A stretch of 64,000 bases of DNA from Desulforamulus ruminis DSM 2154. GTDB lineage: Bacteria > Bacillota > Desulfotomaculia > Desulfotomaculales > Desulfotomaculaceae. Under the pieces are notes generated by a model. That model did no database searches and was not told where the DNA came from. It was given only the letters and a program-made list of their open reading frames with translations. Positions 35,650 to 43,721 of the stretch are shown one piece after another (the first letter of the stretch is position 1; each line of letters opens with the position of its first letter). Both the position numbers and the translations under genes were made by a program. The stretch covers positions 2,492,120-2,556,119 of the forward strand of contig NC_015589.1 in the NCBI RefSeq assembly GCF_000215085.1. Reading direction: 5' to 3'.

Positions 35650-35704
35650 CTGGTAATTATAATTAGGAATGCTAACAATGTCTTTTGTTTTTGGAGGAGC
35701 ATTG

Positions 35705-37453
35705 ATGAAAGTTAAGCAAGTTATGTTAGAAGATCCCCGGACGCTGCATCGCAGTAAGACACTGCGGGATGCCTGCGAGGTTTATAAACAAACCAAGGTA
35801 AACTGTTCTCCCATTGTGGATGATGATAACAACGTAGTGGGAATATTAACGGTTTTCCAGCTTTTGGACGCCCTGGAGGCCGGGGCAACTTTTGAAACCC
35901 GTGTTGATGAGATTATGGATAGCCATTTGCAGATTATTGATGAAGATACCTGTTTCAGTGAAATCTGTCATAAGCCCATTGACCGGCTTTTAATTTTTAA
36001 TAAAAAACGAAAACTGACCGGGGTCTTAACCAGAATTGATTTAATCAATAAAGTACATAAGGCATTGGAGAATACCGAGGATAAATTGGCTGAGGCCTTT
36101 GAAGATAACAAGAAACTGCGAAGTATTATTGAGGCTTCCTATGATGGGATCATTGTGGTGGATAGCCAAGGAGTCGTTCAAATGGCCAACAGCAGCTATT
36201 TTAGACTGCAGAATTCTTCCTACGACCCGGCTGGCAAGCTCCTGCGGAAGATTCCTCTGGAATGCCGTCGGCAAGTGCTTCAGGTTTACCAGGGGGTTAT
36301 GCGGCAAGGAAAAGTCGTTTTTGCCCAATATCAAGGGAAAAATCTCATTGAACTGGCCATTACCGGGTCGCCCATTCTGGACGAACAAAACCATCCCATT
36401 TATGTGGTGATCGGCCTGCGTGACTATACAGAGTTAAATCAGTTAAAATTACAATCCGCCCGGTATTCAGAGGAGCTAAAATCTTTGAGATCCAAGGATC
36501 AAAAAGATTTAATCTTCCAGGATGCGGCCATGGAAAGTGTTGTTCAAAAGGCCTTACGGGTAGCCGAGGTCAATTCAACAGTGCTGATTACAGGGGAGTC
36601 CGGAGTGGGAAAAGAAGTGATTGCCAGAACCATTCATCGTAACAGCCCCAGAGCAGAGGGCCCTTTCATTGAAATAAACTGCGGAGCCATTCCTGAACAC
36701 CTTCTGGAATCGGAATTGTTTGGTTATGAAAAAGGGGCCTTTACCGGAGCCAACAAAGAAGGAAAACCGGGTATGATGGAACTGGCCAACGGGGGTACCC
36801 TTCTGCTGGACGAGATCGGGGATTTACCTTTAAATCTTCAGGTTAAGCTGCTGCGGGCTCTTCAGGAGCAGGAAATTTACCGCATTGGTGGAAGAACCCC
36901 GGTTAAATTAGATGTGCGAATTCTTGCCGCCACCAATAAGGATTTAGAGCAAATGATTACGGAAAAGAAATTCAGAGAAGATTTATTTTACCGCCTTAAT
37001 GTTGTGCCCATACACATCCCGCCGCTGCGGGAACGTAAAAGTGATATTTTGCCTCTGGCGATGCATTTTTTAGAAAAATTCAATCATAAATATCATTATC
37101 ACCGGCATTTTTCTTCCGAAATTTGTAAACTTTTTGAGCAATATTCTTGGCCCGGTAATATTAGAGAACTGGCCAATTTGGTAGAACGTTTGGTCATCAT
37201 GTCCGACCAGGACGCCATTTGCCCGGACCAACTGCCCCCGACCTTTTTTAGCGAACAATGCACCAGCCCCCTGCAAATATCCATTGATAAAATTATTCCT
37301 TTAAAGGAGGCCAGAGAACAGCTTGAAAGCAAGCTAATCATAAAAGCCTTTAAAGAATACGGCAGCTTACGGCGTGCGGGAGATGCGCTGGGGATCGCTC
37401 ATTCCACCTTATTACGTAAAGCAAGAAGCCTGGGTATATCCTACGAGGAATAA
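35705..37453 (+). CDS. Sigma-54-dependent transcriptional activator (CBS-CBS-PAS-AAA+-Fis HTH)
   Basis: A 582-residue enhancer-binding protein from ATG 35705, which has GGAGGAG five bases upstream. Two CBS motifs (~1-115; VNCSPIVDDDNNVVGILTV, RLLIFNKKRKLTGVLTRID) probably bind an adenine nucleotide. A PAS domain (~130-245; IEASYDGIIVVDSQGVVQMA) follows. The AAA+ domain (~275-505) has GESGVGKE, GAFTGANKEGKPG (sigma-54 contact loop), LLLDEIGDLP and the R-finger region. A C-terminal HTH (GSLRRAGDALGIAHSTLLRK). It lies between two sigma-54-type promoters, making gcvH and the symporter operon its likely targets. Confidence 0.95.
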   Translation: MKVKQVMLEDPRTLHRSKTLRDACEVYKQTKVNCSPIVDDDNNVVGILTVFQLLDALEAGATFETRVDEIMDSHLQIIDEDTCFSEICHKPIDRLLIFNKKRKLTGVLTRIDLINKVHKALENTEDKLAEAFEDNKKLRSIIEASYDGIIVVDSQGVVQMANSSYFRLQNSSYDPAGKLLRKIPLECRRQVLQVYQGVMRQGKVVFAQYQGKNLIELAITGSPILDEQNHPIYVVIGLRDYTELNQLKLQSARYSEELKSLRSKDQKDLIFQDAAMESVVQKALRVAEVNSTVLITGESGVGKEVIARTIHRNSPRAEGPFIEINCGAIPEHLLESELFGYEKGAFTGANKEGKPGMMELANGGTLLLDEIGDLPLNLQVKLLRALQEQEIYRIGGRTPVKLDVRILAATNKDLEQMITEKKFREDLFYRLNVVPIHIPPLRERKSDILPLAMHFLEKFNHKYHYHRHFSSEICKLFEQYSWPGNIRELANLVERLVIMSDQDAICPDQLPPTFFSEQCTSPLQISIDKIIPLKEAREQLESKLIIKAFKEYGSLRRAGDALGIAHSTLLRKARSLGISYEE

Positions 37454-37499
37454 CCGGTGGTGCAAAACTCAACCAAGGTGGTAGATGAATGCACCAACC

Positions 37500-37549
37500 T
37501 TGTGACAAATAGAATAAACAGCCTCTGTATATGTCTTTTGTACGACAAA
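37500..37549. promoter_or_regulatory. Candidate activator-binding sites upstream of the symporter operon
   Basis: Two short palindromes, TTGT-G-ACAA (37500-37508) and TTTGT-ACG-ACAAA (37537-37549), lie 150-200 bp upstream of the sigma-54 promoter. That is the usual distance for enhancer sites. Their similarity may be chance. Confidence 0.3.
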
Positions 37550-37551
37550 GA

Positions 37552-37585
37552 AAAAAGCATGGTGCATTACAACACCATGCTTTTT
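37552..37585 (+). terminator. Terminator of the sigma-54 activator gene
   Basis: AAAAAGCATGGTG and CACCATGCTTTTT pair around CATTACAA, a 13-bp perfect stem ending in a T-run. Confidence 0.85.
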
Positions 37586-37626
37586 AGCACGATCAGAAAA
37601 TGCAAAATTCTGAGAAGCATTGGATA

Positions 37627-37676
37627 AAAACAGCGAGGGCTTGCGTCATCGGCTTGGCGCAAGCCCTCGCTGTTTT
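37627..37676. repeat. 19-bp perfect stem-loop just before the sigma-54 promoter
   Basis: The arms are 37627-37645 and 37658-37676 (core CAGCGAGGGCTTGCG / CGCAAGCCCTCGCTG) with a 12-nt loop. It is a second possible terminator, 21 bp from the -24 element, or a structure that insulates the sigma-54 promoter. Confidence 0.7.
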
Positions 37677-37697
37677 GCCTTGATAAGGCCACTGCTT

Positions 37698-37712
37698 TGG
37701 CACAAGCCTTGC
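37698..37712 (+). promoter_or_regulatory. Sigma-54 promoter of the symporter-osmC-lpd operon
   Basis: TGGCAC-AAGCC-TTGC matches the -24/-12 consensus, with GG at 37699-37700 and GC at 37711-37712 exactly ten bases apart. Confidence 0.85.
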
Positions 37713-37822
37713 AATAGTAATAACGAGAACAAGCGCGCTGAACCTGAGGCATAGGCGGTGGTGGGAAAAGGAATAGAGCTTACAAATTTTTGAAAACATA
37801 AAAATTGAAAGGGGAAAAATGT

Positions 37823-39454
37823 ATGAGTGCTTACGGCGCTTGGATCATTGGATTAGCAGTGGCTTATACAGCAATCCTAATCATCCTGGGAAACATTGTA
37901 AGGAAAAAAGCAACCAGTGGTGAAAGCTATTGGGTTGGTGGCCGTAACTTTAAGCCTTGGATGGTATTTGTTTGTATAACCGGATTGTTTTCAGGCTCAT
38001 CTTTTATTTCCATTTTGGAATTATCTTATCTTAAAGGGGTTTCTGCCGGTTGGTATGGTGTAGCCGAGATGCTGCACGTTCTGATTATTGCGGTATTGTT
38101 GATTGGTACTTTCCGTAAGCGTATGATGGTTACGGTAAGCGGTTTGATCGGGGATTCCTTCGGTCGTATGGCCATGGGGGTAGCCGGAACCATTACGGCC
38201 TTTACCTTCCCGATGTGGTCGGTTGCCACTGCCTTATCCTTCGCTTCGGCAGTCAGTGCTTTCACAAGCATTCCCATTACCACCTCGGTTGCTTTTGTAG
38301 CGATCCTGCTTTTGATCTACCTGCAGGCCGGCGGCATGTGGTCGGTGGTTATGACTCAGACGGCCAACACCATTATGTTCTTTGTCATGTTTATTATTGG
38401 TGTAATCGCCTTTTTCATTAACCCCGGCATGGAAGGATTAAGGCACCTGGCTGAAGTTAAACCGGCCATGTTTGATGCAACCGGCGTAGGGCTTCAGGTA
38501 ATTATTTCCTGGTTTGCAACTTTTTTGATTAACGTACTGCTGGCTCAGGCAGCTTTTCAAATGGCCCTCTCCTGCCGGACTCCCGAGGAAGGTCGTAAAG
38601 GAATGCTGATGGCCTTTGGCGGCAACATCTTTTTTGTCATCTTTGGTGTTCTTTTCGGATTGGCGGCGGCAGCCGTGATCCCCGACGGTACCCGCGGCAT
38701 GGTTGCGGTTCCTCAATATATGGCCATGGTTTTACCGGCACCCTTTGTTGGATTGTTTTTCCTAGGTATCTGGGCCTGCGCCCTGGGCTGGGGAGCTTCC
38801 TGCCAGTTCTCCGGTTCCACCAGTCTAGGCCGTGATGTGACCGGAGCCATTAATCCGGCCCTTACGGACAATCAAAAAGTGAAGTATACCAAATGGTCTT
38901 TGGTTATTCTTACCGTGCTCATGATTATTCTAGGCTTTCTGCGCAGCGAACAGGCTGCCTGGTGGAATGTATTTGCCTGGACCTTGCGTAACGGCGCAAC
39001 TTTTGCCCCGGTGGTAGCCGCACTTTTCTGGCCTTTGGCTACCAAACGGGCCGCCACCGCCTCTTTGGCCATGGGTTTCGTCTCAGGCCTGGCCTGGTAT
39101 GCCCTGGGCAATTGGGACCCTGTTCAATTTTATTTAAACGTCCATCCTGTATTCTTTGGTATGTCTTTAAACATGCTTACCATGCTGGCCGTTACCCTTA
39201 TGGAACAGTCCGGCAAATTTAGGGTGGGCGGTGAACTTACGGCCACTCGTAAGAATGTAGCCATAGCAGCCGTTACCCTTGGGGCTCTGTCTCTCATCTC
39301 CATAGCGACCGCCTTTAACTGGTTATATACCAAAGGTCTGTTGGGTCTGGCCTGCTTCCTGGTGGTTGCGGCGATCTTTATCTTGACCATCTCTGTAACA
39401 TCGCCAACGGAAAAGGCCAGTTCAGCAGCATCTTTGAAAACCCAAGAAGCTTAA
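37823..39454 (+). CDS. Sodium:solute symporter family transporter
   Basis: A 543-residue SSS-family permease with about 13 membrane helices, starting at ATG 37823 (AAAGGGG eight bases upstream; the frame extends to a TTG at 37805). SSS-type features are SYWVGGRNFKPWMV near the N-terminus, GLFSGSSFISILE in the sodium-site helix and GWGASCQFSGSTSLGRDVTG late in the protein. Substrate cannot be told. Co-expression with GcvH/Lpd-type proteins would fit an amino acid or methylamine. It is the first gene of a three-gene operon. Confidence 0.88.
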   Translation: MSAYGAWIIGLAVAYTAILIILGNIVRKKATSGESYWVGGRNFKPWMVFVCITGLFSGSSFISILELSYLKGVSAGWYGVAEMLHVLIIAVLLIGTFRKRMMVTVSGLIGDSFGRMAMGVAGTITAFTFPMWSVATALSFASAVSAFTSIPITTSVAFVAILLLIYLQAGGMWSVVMTQTANTIMFFVMFIIGVIAFFINPGMEGLRHLAEVKPAMFDATGVGLQVIISWFATFLINVLLAQAAFQMALSCRTPEEGRKGMLMAFGGNIFFVIFGVLFGLAAAAVIPDGTRGMVAVPQYMAMVLPAPFVGLFFLGIWACALGWGASCQFSGSTSLGRDVTGAINPALTDNQKVKYTKWSLVILTVLMIILGFLRSEQAAWWNVFAWTLRNGATFAPVVAALFWPLATKRAATASLAMGFVSGLAWYALGNWDPVQFYLNVHPVFFGMSLNMLTMLAVTLMEQSGKFRVGGELTATRKNVAIAAVTLGALSLISIATAFNWLYTKGLLGLACFLVVAAIFILTISVTSPTEKASSAASLKTQEA

Positions 39455-39488
39455 CTTTAAAAAAATTGCTCACAAGGAGAGAATTGAT

Positions 39489-39941
39489 ATGTCTAAAGTA
39501 AATATCACCTGGGAAGGAAACATGAAGTTTGTAGGTACCGATGATAGCGGAATTCAGATTCCAATGGATGCGGCAGAAATTTATGGCGGTCAAGGTCAAG
39601 GGGTAAGACCGATGGAATTAATGCTGATGTCTCTTGGCGGCTGCACCGGGATTGAAGTAACCCATATTCTTAATAAAATGCGGGTAACTTTTGACGATTT
39701 AAAGATAGAAGTTACCGGCAGCCGAGTACAGGATCACCCTAAAGTTTTTGGGGGTATTCAGGTAGTCTACCGCTTTACAGGAAAGGATGTTTCAGCCGAT
39801 AAGGTTAATAAGGCCCTGCAACTGGCAGAGCAGGTCTATTGTTCCGCAGCAAATATGATGAATAAAGTGGCAAAAATTGATTATTCCTTTGAAATTAACG
39901 GTACAGTGTATGAATACCAGCCTAAGCAAACTGCCAATTAA
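39489..39941 (+). CDS. OsmC/Ohr family protein
   Basis: A 150-residue OsmC-like peroxiredoxin-fold protein. The two redox Cys appear in LMLMSLGGCTGIEVTHIL and LAEQVYCSAANMMNKV. These enzymes reduce organic hydroperoxides, with electrons from a lipoylated protein and lipoamide dehydrogenase in some bacteria. The next gene encodes such a dehydrogenase and a lipoylated GcvH lies nearby, so that coupling is plausible here (inference). Confidence 0.9.
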   Translation: MSKVNITWEGNMKFVGTDDSGIQIPMDAAEIYGGQGQGVRPMELMLMSLGGCTGIEVTHILNKMRVTFDDLKIEVTGSRVQDHPKVFGGIQVVYRFTGKDVSADKVNKALQLAEQVYCSAANMMNKVAKIDYSFEINGTVYEYQPKQTAN

Positions 39942-39969
39942 CAGATCCAAAGGAGGAATGATTGGCTAA

Positions 39970-41367
39970 ATGACTAACGAAGCTTTTGATGTGGTTGTGA
40001 TCGGCGGCGGCCCCGGCGGATATACCGCCGCCGCCAAAGCCGCCGCCCTGGGTGGCAAGGTTGCTTTGGTTGAAAAAAGATCCTTGGGAGGAACCTGCCT
40101 TCATCAGGGTTGTATTCCCACAAAAACATTGCTAAAGTCCACGGAAGTACTGGAAACCGTAAAAAAGGCCAAAGAGTATGGTGTGGAAACAGGAAGCCCG
40201 GAGGTCTCTTTAGCAAAACTTCTTAGCCGCAAGCAGGCCGTTATTAAGCGCCTGAATACCGGCGTTGAATTTCTTATGAAAAGCAGTAAAGTATCGGTTT
40301 TCCAGGGCGAAGGGAAAATAACCGCCGTCAATGAGGTGACCGTTTCTACCCCTGCGGAACAGAAGATTCTTAAAACCGCCAAAATTATCATTGCTACCGG
40401 GTCCCGCCCCGCTTTTATACCGGGTTTGATACCGGATGGAGAAAAGATTCTTGATAGCAACCACGCTTTGATGTTAACCGATATTCCCAACAGCCTCTTA
40501 ATCATCGGCGGAGGCGCCATTGGAGTAGAATTTGCCAGCATTTATCATAAGCTGGGGTCCAAAGTTACGCTTGTGGAGGCCATGGAGCAAATTCTGCCCT
40601 TTGCGGACGAGGAAGTCAGCAGCGGGTTAAGGCAACTGATGGCACGGGAAAAAATATCCATCCTCACCGGTGCTAAAGTGTCGGGGATTACCCCTTTGGA
40701 GGACGGGCTGGTGGTTAAGGTTGATACGCCCAAAGGACCGCAGGAGTTTAAAGTTGATAAGGTCCTGGTGGCGGTGGGCCGCAGACCCAATATGGAAAAC
40801 CTGGGTTTAGAAGAAATAGGCGTTGAACTGGAAAAAGGAAAAATTGTTGTGGATAGCGGTATGGCAACCAATGTGCCAAACATTTTTGCCATTGGTGATG
40901 CCGCAGGCGGTATCTTATTGGCCCATGTGGCCTCTGCGGAAGGAGTCGTCGCCGCCGTAAATGCCATGGGCGGCCATAAAAAGATGGACTATGCGGTGGT
41001 GCCCAGTTGTATTTACACTTCACCGGAGTTAGCCTCGGTGGGAATCACGGAAGCTCAGGCAAAAAGTCAGGGAATTCAAGTGGTAGTGGGCAGATCCCAA
41101 TTTACCGGCAGCGGCAAAGCTTTGGCCATGGGCGAGAACAAGGGCTTGGTTAAGATCATTGCCGATGCGGAAAAGGGCAAAATTCTGGGTATCCATATCC
41201 TAGGCCCACAGGCCACCAGCCTTATTGCCGAGGCAGCTTTGGCCATAAGACTAGGAGCCACAGCGGAAGATTTGGCGGAAACCATCCACGCCCACCCCTC
41301 CCTGCCGGAAACTGTGATGGAAGCAGCAGATCAGGCAGTAGGGTTGTTGAAAGACAATATAGTGTAA
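39970..41367 (+). CDS. lpdA: Dihydrolipoamide dehydrogenase
   Basis: A 465-residue FAD/NAD(P) disulfide oxidoreductase. FAD site VVVIGGGPGGYTAAAKAAAL, redox pair GGTCLHQGCIPTK, NAD site LLIIGGGAIGVEFASIYHKLG, second FAD motif NIFAIGDAAGG and the C-terminal His-Glu base HAHPSLPETVMEAA. It re-oxidises dihydrolipoyl groups; partners here may be GcvH or the OsmC protein. The AAAGGAGG site is 13 bases from the ATG, which is long. Last gene of the operon. Confidence 0.96.
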   Translation: MTNEAFDVVVIGGGPGGYTAAAKAAALGGKVALVEKRSLGGTCLHQGCIPTKTLLKSTEVLETVKKAKEYGVETGSPEVSLAKLLSRKQAVIKRLNTGVEFLMKSSKVSVFQGEGKITAVNEVTVSTPAEQKILKTAKIIIATGSRPAFIPGLIPDGEKILDSNHALMLTDIPNSLLIIGGGAIGVEFASIYHKLGSKVTLVEAMEQILPFADEEVSSGLRQLMAREKISILTGAKVSGITPLEDGLVVKVDTPKGPQEFKVDKVLVAVGRRPNMENLGLEEIGVELEKGKIVVDSGMATNVPNIFAIGDAAGGILLAHVASAEGVVAAVNAMGGHKKMDYAVVPSCIYTSPELASVGITEAQAKSQGIQVVVGRSQFTGSGKALAMGENKGLVKIIADAEKGKILGIHILGPQATSLIAEAALAIRLGATAEDLAETIHAHPSLPETVMEAADQAVGLLKDNIV

Positions 41368-41480
41368 CCTGTCTCATAATGACATTAGTTGAGTTTAAAG
41401 TTGGTTGTAACATTTAAGGCTAAATAATCATATAATATTGGAAACCGTAGCTGATCTGTACAACTGTCCCCTAAAAGCAA

Positions 41481-41511
41481 CCCTTAGCACTGGCTAAGGG
41501 TTTATTTTTTT
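41481..41511 (+). terminator. Terminator downstream of lpdA
   Basis: CCCTTAGC and GCTAAGGG pair around ACTG, followed by TTTATTTTTTT. Confidence 0.85.
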
Positions 41512-41517
41512 CTTGTA

Positions 41518-41544
41518 ACATTTCTGCCGCACTTCCATATTATG
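41518..41544 (+). promoter_or_regulatory. Sporulation-type promoter of the second YjcZ-like gene
   Basis: AC at 41518-41519, 16-nt spacer, CATATTATG at 41536-41544. It has the same elements and spacing as the copy-1 promoter at 1186-1212, while the spacer sequence has partly diverged. Confidence 0.5.
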
Positions 41545-41573
41545 GAGTATCACATAGGAAAGGAGCCTGTGCA

Positions 41574-41687
41574 ATGAGTTATGGATGTGGTGGCGGATAT
41601 GATAGCTGTGTTTTCATCATCTTTTTAATTCTTATCCTGCTGCTTCTCGGAGGCAGCGGCTATGGCGGGTATGGTGTAGAGAAGTAA
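41574..41687 (+). CDS. YjcZ-like small sporulation protein (37 aa), copy 2
   Basis: A 37-residue paralog of the protein at 1242-1397. Same hydrophobic helix (FIIFLILILLLLGGSGYGGY) but a shorter N-terminus (MSYGCGGGYDSC) lacking the middle Cys-rich insert. Promoter, ribosome site (AGGAAAGGAG) and terminator are shared with copy 1, so the whole transcription unit was duplicated. Confidence 0.65.
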   Translation: MSYGCGGGYDSCVFIIFLILILLLLGGSGYGGYGVEK

Positions 41688-41697
41688 GAAACGAAGA

Positions 41698-41726
41698 CCC
41701 CTGGATATCTCCAGGGGTTTCGGTTT
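41698..41726 (+). terminator. Terminator after YjcZ-like copy 2
   Basis: CCCCTGG (41698-41704) and CCAGGGG (41711-41717) followed by TTTCGGTTT; same stem as copy 1. Confidence 0.75.
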
Positions 41727-41820
41727 GAGATGGAATGGGAAAACCCACCCGGTCGAAAGTGGCTCCACGTTATTCCTAATGGTTTCAAGTATACAAAAAG
41801 AGAAAGGGACGTTAGGTTAT

Positions 41821-42024
41821 TTAAAACAAATCTTTAAATAGTCGTTCGGTAATTTTCGATTTTATTTCCTCTTCTATTTTACTCTTATCTATTATTCCAT
41901 TAAACGTGCCGTTGTCATCTTTACTAACCGGGATTTTATCTGCAGAGTCAAATTGTTCTTCCTGTGTAATGTATTCTTTTATAGCCAGCATGGCTGTCAA
42001 TTCGTTGTACTGATCCTGCGTTAG
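41821..42024 (-). pseudogene. 5'-truncated gene remnant, unknown
   Basis: The minus frame from 42024 to the TAA at 41821 reads like protein (LTQDQYNELTAMLAIKEYIT, KIEEEIKSKITERLFKDLF), is charged and has no ribosome site. An in-frame TAA lies just upstream (42030-42028), beyond which the same frame continues (RETKEGLRGPR). Probably the end of a broken gene of the integrated element. Family not recognised. Confidence 0.4.
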
Positions 42025-42191
42025 AAATTATCTCGGTCCTCTTAATCCCTCTTTCGTCTCCCGCACTGTAGAGAGTGTATGGTATAATATTCTTCATACA
42101 GTGGAAAAGGGCTCCTCAAGGTGATCTGACTCATCCCTGATAGAGAGGGGGTGAAATTACAGAATTAAGAAAAATAATGGGGCTGATGATC

Positions 42192-42670
42192 ATGATTAGT
42201 ATAGACAAACTATATTCTATGGCCCAAGCCCTTGGTATTAAGGTAGTCTTTAAAAATCTGAACAAATATCATTCCGGATTATTAGGAATGGCTGGTGCTG
42301 AAATAAAAACAATCTCCTTAGACAGATCATTACTAAAGAATTCTAGACAACTAAGTGTGTGCTTACTGAAGAGATCGGGCATATTATTCATTCACCCAGA
42401 CCCGGTCATATCCGATACCATTCGGAAAACTTTTACCAAACTGAAAATTACAGCATGATAAAAAACACCGTTGCCCAGGACGAGAGAAGAGCTCTAGACT
42501 GGGCAACAGGTGTTTTATTAGGGAATGTCGATTTTGATCGAATTAAGGTAGTTGGTACAAGTTCGGTCGGTCAATTGGCCGAATATTTTGACGTTGAGCC
42601 ATGGTTTATGGAACATAGGATTGGGTATCTTCGCAGAAAAGCATGGGATACGGGGCAGCAGGTTAGGTGA
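42192..42670 (+). pseudogene. ImmA/IrrE family metallopeptidase, frameshifted
   Basis: The first part (ISIDKLYSMAQALGIKVVF, AEIKTISLDRSL) and, after a -1 shift near 42350, the second part (CVLTEEIGHIIHSP, DERRALDWATGVLLG) together make one ImmA-like protein. The zinc motif is TEEIGH with a downstream Glu (ERRALDWA). ImmA cleaves element repressors in ICEBs1-type elements and phages. The shift disrupts the metal-site half, so it is probably dead unless this is a sequencing error. Confidence 0.75.
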
Positions 42671-42713
42671 GGGAGTTTATCCGTAGGGTTTAATATGGGG
42701 GAGTGTGGGGAAT

Positions 42714-43700
42714 ATGAGCTTTATGAGTACCTTAAGAAAAATTGAAAAGGCTAACCGGCGGGCCATAAGGGCAGCCGAAAAAAGGCAAAGAGAGCTTGCC
42801 AAGCAACGCAAGGAAATGGCTAAGCTTGCTGATTTAGAGCAAGCAAGATTTGAAGTCGATGAGTATGAAAATAGGATTGACCTAATTAAGTCCGTGCATA
42901 AAGAATGCAGTAAAGTATGGGATTGGAAAAGCATAAAATCATCCAGTCCACCACATATGCCTGAAAAAACAGATAAGCATGAACAACTGGCTAAGTCTAA
43001 ATTAGCTAGTTACAAACCTGGGTTACTTGATAAAATCTTTAATCGCTCGGAAGCTCAAGTTAAAAAACTGGAAAACAATATCGAAATTGCAAAAAAAGCT
43101 GACCAAAAAGAGCATGAGGAACAACTAAAACAGCATAAAGAAGAATATAAGGAATGGGAAGACACCGTAAATGTTGCCGAAAAAATACTAACTGGCAATT
43201 CAGAAGCATATTTGTACGTCCTTAAGAAGCTTGCCCCTTTTAGTGATATAAGTGAGCTAGGAAGTTCCCTTAGTTTTAAAATAAGAAACCAGCAATTGAT
43301 GGAGATTGACCTTAGTGTTCATTCTGACACAGTAATTCCGCAAGAAGTTAAATCTTTAACACAGGTTGGTAAATTATCCACTAAGAAAATGCCAAAAAGC
43401 CTATACTATGAGCTTTATCAAGACTATGTTTGTGGTTGCGTACTCCGGGTAGCAAGAGAGATTTTTGCTATTCTTCCTTTAGAGAAGGTCATTATAAATG
43501 CCCTCGGTGAAACACTAAACAAAAGCACAGGCCATATAGAAGAGAAGATAATTCTTTCCGTATTGATCCCAAGGAATACAATAGATAGTCTAAATTTTGA
43601 CTCCATTGACTGTTCAGACGCAATGTCTAACTTTATTTACAATATGAAGTTTAAGAAAACACAAGGATTTGAAGTTGTTGAAAAATTAGAAGTAAATTAA
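42714..43700 (+). CDS. Coiled-coil protein of unknown function
   Basis: About 328 residues. A long charged coiled coil (~1-150; KIEKANRRAIRAAEKRQREL, KKLENNIEIAKKADQKEHEE) is followed by a compact C-terminal domain (~150-328) with YELYQDYVCGCVLRVAREIF, PLEKVIINALGETLNKSTGH, ILSVLIPRNTIDSLNFDSID and MSNFIYNMKF. No known motif. It ends 21 bp before the SNase gene, so the pair is probably one operon. AT-rich and lysine-rich, unlike the housekeeping genes, consistent with the integrated-element context. Confidence 0.65.
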   Translation: MSFMSTLRKIEKANRRAIRAAEKRQRELAKQRKEMAKLADLEQARFEVDEYENRIDLIKSVHKECSKVWDWKSIKSSSPPHMPEKTDKHEQLAKSKLASYKPGLLDKIFNRSEAQVKKLENNIEIAKKADQKEHEEQLKQHKEEYKEWEDTVNVAEKILTGNSEAYLYVLKKLAPFSDISELGSSLSFKIRNQQLMEIDLSVHSDTVIPQEVKSLTQVGKLSTKKMPKSLYYELYQDYVCGCVLRVAREIFAILPLEKVIINALGETLNKSTGHIEEKIILSVLIPRNTIDSLNFDSIDCSDAMSNFIYNMKFKKTQGFEVVEKLEVN

Positions 43701-43721
43701 TACGAAAGGCGGATCTTACAA

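Noticed and set aside
42340-42370. Programmed frameshift in the ImmA-like gene
   Set aside because: No slippery heptamer or stimulatory structure was seen at the shift, and neighbouring element genes are also broken. Ordinary decay is simpler.
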